Positions 43,732 to 51,272 of a stretch of DNA of 64,000 nt are shown here, one piece after another. Numbering within the stretch: position 1 is the first letter of the stretch; every line of letters begins with the position of its first letter. Origin of the DNA: Nocardia panacis (GTDB taxonomy: Bacteria > Actinomycetota > Actinomycetes > Mycobacteriales > Mycobacteriaceae). The notes below the pieces were generated by a model. That model was not told where the DNA came from. It saw only the letters and a list, made by a program, of their open reading frames with translations, and did no database searches. A program made the translations under genes and the position numbers. The stretch lies in contig NZ_QZFU01000029.1 of the NCBI RefSeq assembly GCF_003598715.1, forward strand, positions 62,001 through 126,000, read 5' to 3'.

Positions 43732-45066
43732 CTAACGCGGCGTCCCCACGATGATGCTGCCGACGCTGCATTCCTCCAGTTCGTCGACCCCGGTCGCGTC
43801 GGTGAATGCGGCGGTATCGCCGAAACCTTGGGCGCACACACCCAAACCCATGGCGGTGGCGGCAAGGTAGACGGTCTGCATGAGCGCTCCGACGTGTTTG
43901 AGAATGGCCGCGTACGCGATCTGCTCGTAGGTCCACATCATCCGGCCCGCGCGGGCCGCTATGACGATCAGCAGTTGGGGTTGCGCACCGCCATCCAGTG
44001 TGGCCGCTGTGGATTTGATCAACCGTTGCACCGCAGGGGAATTCGTATCGGCGACCGGCCGCAGCGCGTGGTCGAACGAATCGTAGTGGTACATGGCGGG
44101 CGCGAGCCCGGCGACATGGCGCACCACCGGATACATTTCCAGCTCGTACAGGCTCCCGCCGGAAGGGTAAGGGCGCGAGGACAATTCCTCGTTCTCCCCG
44201 CCGGAACGCACGCCCTTGGTGCGGGCGGTGCGGTAGAGCAGTTCGGACAGTTGGGTCAGATCGATCGGGGCCACATCGTCGAAGGCCCTGGTGGAGACGC
44301 GATCCTCGAGGACCGAGGTGAGGGTGGGGTCCTCGGCGCGCAGCGCGTCCATATCGGGAACCGGCAGCATGATCGGCGTGCCCGGATAGTCGGCGCGGCG
44401 GGCGGGCGGCTGCGGGAATTCGGGTTTGGCCCATTTGGTCGGTCCGAAATGCTCCCAGGTGACGGTGCGTTCGCCGAGTGTGCTGCGTCGGTGGAACCAC
44501 AGATCCGGCGCGCTCCAACTGCGGGTGGTGAACTCGCGCGCCTCGACTTCCGGATCGGCGACGGTGAATCCGCCCCATGCCAGGTCGACGGCCAGCCGCC
44601 GCATCACCCGGTCGGGCAGTCCGGATTCGCCACCGCCGAGCGCCGTGAGCACCCGCGCGTCGGTGATCGCCAGATCGCACCAGGACAGCGGATGCTCCAG
44701 CCGGAATCCGTCCGAATCACGATGCAGTATCGCGAATTTCGATAGGACGATCGGACCGGCGGACGCGGGGCGCGCGGTCGGTCGCCCGAATGGCGCGATC
44801 GTGTACAGGTCGTGTCCGTCGGCCTGTACGGTTACCGAGAGCCAGCCCTGTGCGGCCAACCGATCGATCAGTTCGAAGCCCGCGGCGGACAACTCCCGCC
44901 CCGCGACCGGCCCCCGATTCAGCGCCTTCAAAGCGGTGAGCTGATCCGGGCGTAGCCGGCTGAGCTGCTGTTTGTGCGGCGGATTGAGCAGTACCGCGCC
45001 GGTGGGCACGGTCAAGCAGGTGGCACCGGCGCGCAGGGCGTACCGCAGGTGAATATCCGGGAGCAC
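43732..45066 (-). CDS. SagB/McbC-type flavin azoline oxidase
   Basis: A 444-residue FMN-dependent nitroreductase-fold oxidase. The C-terminal half carries the SagB/ThcOx pattern: SVLEDRVSTRAFDD, then Y-P-S-G-G-S-L-Y-E-L-E-M-Y-P, Y-E-Q-I-A-Y-A-A-I-L-K-H-V-G and AATAMGLGVCAQGFGD. Such enzymes oxidise thiazoline or oxazoline rings to azoles. Nocobactin has an oxazole where mycobactin has an oxazoline, so it is a good candidate for that step. It follows the FecB-like gene by 37 bases on the same strand and probably shares its iron-box promoter. GTG start at 45066. Confidence 0.85.
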   Translation of the reverse strand: MLPDIHLRYALRAGATCLTVPTGAVLLNPPHKQQLSRLRPDQLTALKALNRGPVAGRELSAAGFELIDRLAAQGWLSVTVQADGHDLYTIAPFGRPTARPASAGPIVLSKFAILHRDSDGFRLEHPLSWCDLAITDARVLTALGGGESGLPDRVMRRLAVDLAWGGFTVADPEVEAREFTTRSWSAPDLWFHRRSTLGERTVTWEHFGPTKWAKPEFPQPPARRADYPGTPIMLPVPDMDALRAEDPTLTSVLEDRVSTRAFDDVAPIDLTQLSELLYRTARTKGVRSGGENEELSSRPYPSGGSLYELEMYPVVRHVAGLAPAMYHYDSFDHALRPVADTNSPAVQRLIKSTAATLDGGAQPQLLIVIAARAGRMMWTYEQIAYAAILKHVGALMQTVYLAATAMGLGVCAQGFGDTAAFTDATGVDELEECSVGSIIVGTPR

Positions 45067-45103
45067 CGGTGGGCCTTTCGATCGGATCCGGGGATATCGC
45101 GGG

Positions 45104-46087
45104 CTATTTCGCGGCGTTGGCGAGCGCCGGAGTCAGCTTGTCGAGCAGGTACGGCACCGACAGCGCTGTCGGCTGATTGATGCCGGTGATCTCCTGAACG
45201 GTCAGGAAAACCACCGAATTCTTTTTCACCGCAGGAAGATTCGCGTAGCCGGGCAGGTTGCGGTATTTCTCGTCCCAGCCGGGGGAGTAGCCCGCGATCA
45301 GCAGATCGGCATCGAGCTCATCGACCCGCTCGGGTGAAAGTGCCAGCCGCCCTTGACTGCTGGGCTGGTCGGTGAGGTGCTTGGGGATCGTCATCCCGAG
45401 TTGTTCGAAGACCCGGCCGGATCCGTCCTTGGGATCGGTGAGCACCATGAGTTGGGTCGCGCTGCCGAGCCAGGTGCTGAGGAAGGTCTTGCCCTTGATG
45501 CCGGGATCGGCCGCCGCGATCCCGGCGATCTTGTCCTCGACGCCGGTGATGACCTTGCGCGCGGCGTCCTCGCGGTGCAGTACTCGACCCAGCGTATTCA
45601 CCTGCTCCTGCCACGGCGCGACAGTTTCCTTGGTGAGCGCGGGCAGCGTCGGGGCCAGCTTGCTGAACTCGGTGTAGTTCTTCTCGTCGGCGATGAATCC
45701 GTCCACCAGGATGAGATCGGGTTCCAGGGCGGCCACCTGTTCGGCGAGGTTCCCGGTGGTGTTGAGCGGTTTGGCCGATTCGAGCGCCTTGGGCGGCTGC
45801 CAGGCGGGTGCGCCATTGGCGACCACCGCGACATTATCGATGTAGGCCACGGGTGTCACGCCCAGCGCGAGCGCCGTGTCGAGCCACTGATTGCCGAGGG
45901 CGACAACCTTCTTCGGGGTGCCTTTGACGGTGGTGGTTCCGCGCGCGTGGGTAACGGTGACGGATTCGCCGCCGGAATCGGTGTCGGTATCCGACGAGCC
46001 GCAGGCCGCCACGCCGAGGGCGAGCGCGCCGACGAGCGCGGCGCGGGCGAACCGTATCGGGCCGCGGCGCGGTCGAGCGAATGTCAT
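45104..46087 (-). CDS. Iron-siderophore ABC transporter substrate-binding lipoprotein (FecB-like)
   Basis: A 327-residue lipoprotein with lipobox G-V-A-A-C near residue 29. The body shows the FecB/periplasmic-binding pattern: PKKVVALGNQWLDTALALGVTPV, AALEPDLILVDGFI and a C-terminal LDADLLIAGYSP. It should hand ferric siderophore to a permease, but no permease or ATPase gene is in the window. An iron box lies at 46117-46135, about 30 bases upstream of the ATG. It forms a probable operon with the azoline oxidase. Confidence 0.9.
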   Translation of the reverse strand: MTFARPRRGPIRFARAALVGALALGVAACGSSDTDTDSGGESVTVTHARGTTTVKGTPKKVVALGNQWLDTALALGVTPVAYIDNVAVVANGAPAWQPPKALESAKPLNTTGNLAEQVAALEPDLILVDGFIADEKNYTEFSKLAPTLPALTKETVAPWQEQVNTLGRVLHREDAARKVITGVEDKIAGIAAADPGIKGKTFLSTWLGSATQLMVLTDPKDGSGRVFEQLGMTIPKHLTDQPSSQGRLALSPERVDELDADLLIAGYSPGWDEKYRNLPGYANLPAVKKNSVVFLTVQEITGINQPTALSVPYLLDKLTPALANAAK

Positions 46088-46116
46088 CGGGGCACCCTTC
46101 GTTCGTTGGCTGAAAG

Positions 46117-46135
46117 TCAGCCTAGGCTAACCTAC
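46117..46135 (-). promoter_or_regulatory. IdeR-type iron box ahead of the FecB-like gene
   Basis: TCAGCCTAGGCTAACCTAC (read on the plus strand) agrees with the IdeR consensus at 14 of 19 positions and has the perfect centre CCTAGG. It lies 30 bases from the start codon at 46087. Confidence 0.75.
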
Positions 46136-46207
46136 ATTTCCATCGCGGCCCCAAGAGCCCGATCACCCGGTGTCGTAGCATCGGCCGGGCGAAAGGGGCC
46201 GACAACG

Positions 46208-47278
46208 ATGACCGCCGAGGTGCCCGCCTGGCTGATGGTCACCGCGATAGTCCTCGGGACGAGCATCGCGGCGGCCCGCTGGGTCCTGGTCGCGGCGAGC
46301 TTCGGCGACCTGCTGATCAATCGCGCCATGAGTTGGATCGCACTGGCCGTCGTGATCGAGGAGGCAGGGGCCGGAACCTCGTTCGCCGCGCTGACATACC
46401 GGATATTCCTGGCTCTCGGCGTGCAGACCCTGGCGAATATGTACGGCATCGCGGTTTTGTTCGCCCGTGGCGATCCGTTGGCCGCGCGGGTGCGCCAGCG
46501 TCGCTACGACCTGGCCGCAGCGGTGGGTTCGCTGATCGTGCTCTGCCCCGGCCTTCCGGCGAATTCGGCACTCGCCGTGCCGGATTGGCGCGCGCTGCTG
46601 GTCTGGGCGATCTTCAATCTGCCGACCGCGGCGGCCGGGATCTGGATCGTGGCGGCGTGTGCGCGCGAACTGCGCGCCACCGACTCCTCCCGCAGAGAGA
46701 AGTTGGCTTCGGCCGTACTGCTGCTCACGGCCACCACCTGGACCTATGCGGCGGTGGCCGATGGTGTGCAGGTGCTGCGCGGCCATCCTTCGAGCAGTCC
46801 GGGCGCGTATTGGACCATTCCGTCCTGTCTGATCTATCTGTCGCTCGTCGGATTGACCGCGGTCCCGCTGGTCAGGATCGCCGTGCTGCGCTCCGGGTTT
46901 GATCACACCGGCCGGGCGGTGCGCAGGTTGCGCCCACTGTGGCGCGACCTCACCGCCTCGGTGCCCGCGATCGTGCTGCCCGCCGAGGGGATTCGCGATC
47001 CGGAATTGCGGCTGTATCGGATGATCGTCGAGATTCGCGACGCGCTGCATCTATTGGAGCGATACGCGCCCGCCGAGCCAACGGACTACGCGGTGCGGAT
47101 CGCGCGCGGCATCCGGGCCAAATCGCTGGGGCACTCGCCTGTCGCCGCGCGCACCGACCACGTGGATCGGGATCTGTCCGAGGAACTGGCCTACCTGCTC
47201 GCCCTCGCCCGCCGCTGGCCGCGCGCCGTGCACGCCGTGGATTTTCGCCCCGACCGCCTTGATAGTTACATCCGCTAA
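46208..47278 (+). CDS. MAB_1171c-like membrane protein (putative transporter/regulatory membrane protein)
   Basis: A 356-residue protein with about seven TM helices in its first 230 residues and a soluble, charged C-terminal part (RPLWRDLTASVPAIVLP, then LRLYRMIVEIRDALHLLE). This layout matches the MAB_1171c / DUF6545 group of actinobacterial membrane proteins, usually annotated as putative transporters without evidence. The ATG at 46208 is chosen; the open frame upstream is antisense to the FecB-like gene. Its 3' end contains the palindrome upstream of the DHA2 exporter. Confidence 0.72.
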   Translation: MTAEVPAWLMVTAIVLGTSIAAARWVLVAASFGDLLINRAMSWIALAVVIEEAGAGTSFAALTYRIFLALGVQTLANMYGIAVLFARGDPLAARVRQRRYDLAAAVGSLIVLCPGLPANSALAVPDWRALLVWAIFNLPTAAAGIWIVAACARELRATDSSRREKLASAVLLLTATTWTYAAVADGVQVLRGHPSSSPGAYWTIPSCLIYLSLVGLTAVPLVRIAVLRSGFDHTGRAVRRLRPLWRDLTASVPAIVLPAEGIRDPELRLYRMIVEIRDALHLLERYAPAEPTDYAVRIARGIRAKSLGHSPVAARTDHVDRDLSEELAYLLALARRWPRAVHAVDFRPDRLDSYIR

Positions 47279-47282
47279 CTAT
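47262..47282 (+). promoter_or_regulatory. Palindromic operator ahead of the DHA2 exporter
   Basis: ATAGTTA, 7 bases, TAACTAT: perfect 7-bp arms, 21 bp overall, starting inside the last codons of the previous gene. A further TATAGTTTG follows. It is 36 bases from the GTG at 47319 and fits a TetR- or MarR-type site; no regulator gene is adjacent. Confidence 0.5.
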
Positions 47283-47318
47283 ATAGTTTGCGGGGGTAAA
47301 AATCTGCAAGGGGCTGAA

Positions 47319-49100
47319 GTGACCACTCCACCGACCGATCTGGACCTCGGCGAGGTGCAGACCATCCGCCGCCGACAGCGCTACGACCGCGACCATCCGC
47401 ATTACAAGTGGATCGTCCTGACCAACACCACCCTCGGCATCCTGCTGACCACGATCAACTCATCGATCCTGCTCATCTCGCTGCCCGCCATCTTCCGCGG
47501 CGTCGGCCTCAATCCGCTCGAGGCGAGCAACGTCGGCTACCTGCTGTGGATGCTCATGGGCTATCTGCTCGCCACCGCCGTGCTGGTCGTGATGTTCGGT
47601 CGCCTCGGCGATATCTACGGTCGGGTCCGCATCTACAACCTGGGCTTCCTGGTCTTCGCGGTCTGCGCGGTCGCGCTGTCCTTCGATCCGGTCACCGGCG
47701 GGGCAGGCGCCATGTGGATCATCGTCTGGCGGGTGCTGCAAGGTATCGGCGGCGCGATGCTCACCGCGAATTCGGCCGCCATTCTCACCGATGCCTTCCC
47801 GGCCAAACAGCGCGGCACCGCCCTCGGCATCAATATGGTCGCCGCCGTCGCCGGATCCTTTCTCGGCCTGTTGATCGGCGGCGTACTGTCCGAATGGGAT
47901 TGGCGCGCGGTGTTCTGGGTCAGCGTGCCGATCGCCGTCCTCGGCACCATCTGGTCCTACCGCTCCCTGCACGAGGTGGGTCTGCGCTCGGCGGGCCGCA
48001 TCGACTGGGCGGGCACCATCACCTTCGCGCTCGGTCTGACCGCACTGCTCACCGGCATCACCTACGGCATCCAGCCCTACGGCGGCCACGCCACCGGATG
48101 GTCGAGTCCCTGGGTGCTGGGCGCGGTGATCGGCGGTCTCCTACTGCTCGCACTGTTCTGCGTGGTCGAGGCCAAGGTGGCCGAACCCATGTTCCACCTC
48201 GGACTGTTCCGCAATCGCGCCTTCGGCCTGGGCAACTTCGCCAATCTGCTGGTCTCGATCGGGCGCGGCGGCGTGCAATTCATGCTGATCATCTGGTTGC
48301 AGGGGATCTGGCTGCCGCTGCACGGTTTCAGCTACGAGTCGACGCCGCTGTGGGCGGGTATCTACATGCTCCCGCTCACCGTGGGATTCCTTGCGGCAGG
48401 CCCGATCTCGGGTTGGCTGTCGGACCGCTACGGCTCCCGACCGTTCACCACCGGCGGCGCGCTGCTCACCGGCGTCACCTTCATCGCGCTGCTGGTGATT
48501 CCGGTCGACTTCAACTACTGGCTGTTCGCTCTGATCATCCTGCTCAACGGGATCGGCAGCGGACTGTTCTTCTCGCCCAACACCGCCGCCATCATGTCCA
48601 GCGTGCCCGCCGCGCAGCGCGGCGCGGCCTCCGGTATGCGCGGCACCCTCTTCAACGGCGGCAACGCGCTGTCGATGGGCATCTTCTTCTCCCTCATGGT
48701 CGTCGGCCTGGCCGCGACCCTGCCCTCGGCCCTCTCCTCCGGACTGCAGGCACAAGGTGTTTCGGCTGCCGCCGCGGGCAAACTCGCCGATATGCCGCCG
48801 GTCGGCAGCCTGTTCGCCGCCTTCCTCGGCTTCAACCCGATTCAGGAATTGCTCGGCCCGACCGGCGAATTGACCAAACCCGGCGTGAACGCCCACGCCC
48901 TCACCGGACAGGAGTTCTTCCCCAACCTGCTCACCGGTCCCTTCCACTCCGGTCTGCTGGTGGTCTTCCTCGCCGCCGCCGTCATGATGTTCCTCGCCGC
49001 CGCGGCCTCCTACTTCGCGGGCGGGAAGTACGTCCACGACGAACAGGCCGAACTCGCCGAGGCCGACCAACTGACCCGCGACAAGGTCGCGGTCAGGTAG
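47319..49100 (+). CDS. DHA2 (EmrB/QacA-type) 14-TM drug exporter
   Basis: A 593-residue MFS protein with about 14 TM helices. GTG 47319 with AAGGGG upstream. Family marks: FGRLGDIYGRVR (motif A), RVLQGIGGAMLTANSAAI (motif C/D1 region) and GSFLGLLIGGVLSEWDWRAVFWVSVPI. It extrudes hydrophobic or cationic compounds with protons; the substrate is unknown. It could export the siderophore, but no iron box lies upstream; the palindrome at 47262 suggests another regulator. A perfect hairpin follows. Confidence 0.88.
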   Translation: MTTPPTDLDLGEVQTIRRRQRYDRDHPHYKWIVLTNTTLGILLTTINSSILLISLPAIFRGVGLNPLEASNVGYLLWMLMGYLLATAVLVVMFGRLGDIYGRVRIYNLGFLVFAVCAVALSFDPVTGGAGAMWIIVWRVLQGIGGAMLTANSAAILTDAFPAKQRGTALGINMVAAVAGSFLGLLIGGVLSEWDWRAVFWVSVPIAVLGTIWSYRSLHEVGLRSAGRIDWAGTITFALGLTALLTGITYGIQPYGGHATGWSSPWVLGAVIGGLLLLALFCVVEAKVAEPMFHLGLFRNRAFGLGNFANLLVSIGRGGVQFMLIIWLQGIWLPLHGFSYESTPLWAGIYMLPLTVGFLAAGPISGWLSDRYGSRPFTTGGALLTGVTFIALLVIPVDFNYWLFALIILLNGIGSGLFFSPNTAAIMSSVPAAQRGAASGMRGTLFNGGNALSMGIFFSLMVVGLAATLPSALSSGLQAQGVSAAAAGKLADMPPVGSLFAAFLGFNPIQELLGPTGELTKPGVNAHALTGQEFFPNLLTGPFHSGLLVVFLAAAVMMFLAAAASYFAGGKYVHDEQAELAEADQLTRDKVAVR

Positions 49101-49107
49101 GTGGCGA

Positions 49108-49142
49108 ATTCGGTGCGCGATCTCGCCGATCGCGCACCGAAT
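49108..49142. terminator. Bidirectional terminator between the exporter and M13 genes
   Basis: A perfect 15-bp stem (49108-49122 against 49128-49142) with a 5-base loop fills the 43-base gap between the two convergent stops. Confidence 0.75.
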
Positions 49143-49143
49143 C

Positions 49144-51183
49144 TCACAGCACCACGCGCTGATCGGGCGCGAGGAACATCTTGTCCGAATCCTTCACCTC
49201 GAACGCGCGGTAGAACTCGGGCAGGTTTCGCACGATTTGATTGCAGCGGAACTCATTGGGGGAGTGAACATCCGAGGTCAGCAGGCTGACCGTGACCTCC
49301 TTGGTCTGCTTGCCCCGCCAACTGCGCGCCCAAGCCTGGAACATCGCCCGATAGTCGGGTTCCTCGATACCGCGCCGCTTCTCGGCCATCCGGAAGGCGG
49401 CCAGCGCGATGATCAGCCCGCGCAGATCGGCTAGATTCTCACCCACCGTCAACTCGCCGTCCACATGCTGACTCGGAGCCAAACCCTCGGGCACCAGCGT
49501 GTTGTACTGGGCGATGAGCTGCTGGGTCTTGGCATCGAAGGCGGCCCGGTCCTCGGTGGTCCACCAGTTGTTGCGATTGCCGTCGGGATCGTATTTGGAG
49601 CCCTGGTCGTCGAAGGCGTGGCCGATCTCGTGGCCGATGGTCGCACCGACACCGCCGAAATTCACGGCGGGCGTGCCGTCCTCGTCGAAGAACGGCGGTT
49701 GCAGGTACGCCGCGGGGAAGACCACCTGATTGCCGCTGGCGGTGTAGTAGGCGTTGACCGTCTGCGGCGTCATACCCCACTCCGATTTGTCCACCGGGGT
49801 GCCGAGCCTGCCGAAGGCCCGCCGCGTCTCGAAATCATTGATGGCGCGCACGGATTCGATGAGTTTGCCGCGCGTGATCCGCAGCTTCGAGTAATCGACC
49901 CACTGATCCGGGTAGCCGATCTTCGCATCGATCTTGTCCAGTTTGGCGATGGCCGCATCCCTGGTGGGCGGGGACATCCACGGCGAGTTCCGGAACGCCT
50001 CGCGGTAGGCGGCCACGAGATCGGCGACCATCTCCTTGACCCCCGCTTTGGCGGCGGGCGGAAAGTACCGCGTCACATAGACTTTGCCGAGCTGCTCGCC
50101 GAGCTTGTCGTCCACCAGCGCCACACCCGACTTCCACGGCTCGGGCCGCTCCTGCAACCCGCTGATCGCCTTGCCGAAGAATTCGAAATTGGCGTCGTAG
50201 AGGTCCTTCTTCAGGTACTTGGCGAAATCGCGGACCAGGCTCAGCCGCAGATAGTCGCGCCAGACGGCGATATCCACCTCCGCCCACAGCTTTCCGGCAT
50301 GTGCCAGGAACGTCGGCTGCGAAACGATAATCCGCTCGAACAGCGCGCGCGGGCGATCGGTATTGCCGGAAAGCCATGGATCCCAGTCGAATCCGGCACC
50401 GAGCGCCTGAACCTCGGCCCAGGAGTGCGGATTATAGGTGCGGTCGGTGTCGCGGTTGCGTACCCGGCTCCAATGCCCGTCGGCGATCTTGGCCTCGAGG
50501 TCGAAGACACGCTGGGCCATACCCGCCGGATCCGCAAAGCCCGCTCCGGCGGCGATCTTCTCCAGGAAGATTCGGTAGGCCGCGAGTTCCTTGGCGTGCT
50601 CGGGTTTGTGGAAGTACTCCTCGCCCAAACCGATACCCGACTGACCCACATGGGGCACATACCGGGTCGAATCGCGCTGATCGATGGAGATGCCGAGACC
50701 GACGAGCCCGCCGATCGGCAGCTCACCCATCACCTTGGCCAGCTCCGGTTTGCCTGCCGCGCCGTCGATCTTGGCGAAAAGATCCTGCAGCGGCGACATT
50801 CCGAGCTGTTCGATCGCCGCGCGGTCCAGGCGCGCGTCGTACAGATCGCGGATCTGCTGCTCCTCGCTGCCCGGTTTCGGATCGCGAATGCCATCGATGA
50901 TCTCGCGCAGTTGCGCCTGAGTGCGTTCGTAGGCTTCGGCGTCCGAGCCGTAGGAGGTCTTGTCCGGTGGCAGTTGATACTCGCGCAGCCATTTGCCGTT
51001 GACGCTGCGGTACAGGTCGTCCTGCGGGCGGATCGCCGGGTCGACACCGCCCAGATCCGGGCCGCGCAGCGGCTTGGCCGCCTCATCCTTGCCGCAGGCG
51101 ACCAGGGCGGCCGCCGCCGGGGCGAGCCCGAGCGCGATCAGAAATGCGCGGCGATCCAAACGCACAGGACCCGTCGACGTCAC
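49144..51183 (-). CDS. M13-family (neprilysin-like) zinc metallopeptidase, copy 1
   Basis: A 679-residue enzyme. Zinc motif H-E-I-G-H-A-F-D and E-N-L-A-D-L-R-G (third ligand Glu), both near the C-terminus, with N-A-Y-Y and F-P-A-A-Y-L-Q-P-P-F before them. The N-terminus has L-D-R-R-A-F-L with a hydrophobic stretch and V-A-C, so it looks like a Tat-exported lipoprotein. The GTG at 51183 has GGGGAGAGG upstream and lines up with the start of the neighbouring paralogue; an ATG at 51231 is the longer choice. It likely cuts short peptides at the cell surface. Confidence 0.9.
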   Translation of the reverse strand: MTSTGPVRLDRRAFLIALGLAPAAAALVACGKDEAAKPLRGPDLGGVDPAIRPQDDLYRSVNGKWLREYQLPPDKTSYGSDAEAYERTQAQLREIIDGIRDPKPGSEEQQIRDLYDARLDRAAIEQLGMSPLQDLFAKIDGAAGKPELAKVMGELPIGGLVGLGISIDQRDSTRYVPHVGQSGIGLGEEYFHKPEHAKELAAYRIFLEKIAAGAGFADPAGMAQRVFDLEAKIADGHWSRVRNRDTDRTYNPHSWAEVQALGAGFDWDPWLSGNTDRPRALFERIIVSQPTFLAHAGKLWAEVDIAVWRDYLRLSLVRDFAKYLKKDLYDANFEFFGKAISGLQERPEPWKSGVALVDDKLGEQLGKVYVTRYFPPAAKAGVKEMVADLVAAYREAFRNSPWMSPPTRDAAIAKLDKIDAKIGYPDQWVDYSKLRITRGKLIESVRAINDFETRRAFGRLGTPVDKSEWGMTPQTVNAYYTASGNQVVFPAAYLQPPFFDEDGTPAVNFGGVGATIGHEIGHAFDDQGSKYDPDGNRNNWWTTEDRAAFDAKTQQLIAQYNTLVPEGLAPSQHVDGELTVGENLADLRGLIIALAAFRMAEKRRGIEEPDYRAMFQAWARSWRGKQTKEVTVSLLTSDVHSPNEFRCNQIVRNLPEFYRAFEVKDSDKMFLAPDQRVVL

Positions 51184-51272
51184 CAAAACCTCTCCCCGCC
51201 GCGGCGCGTCCGCGGTCCAACTCGTGGCCAATCCGGTCCGAGGCTACCGGGGTTCGCCGCAGCGGGGAGGGG

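Noticed and set aside
47319..49100. DHA2 exporter as the siderophore exporter
   Set aside because: Proximity alone suggests it; there is no iron box and mycobactin-type export normally uses MmpL/MmpS-type proteins, so it is left as a general drug exporter.
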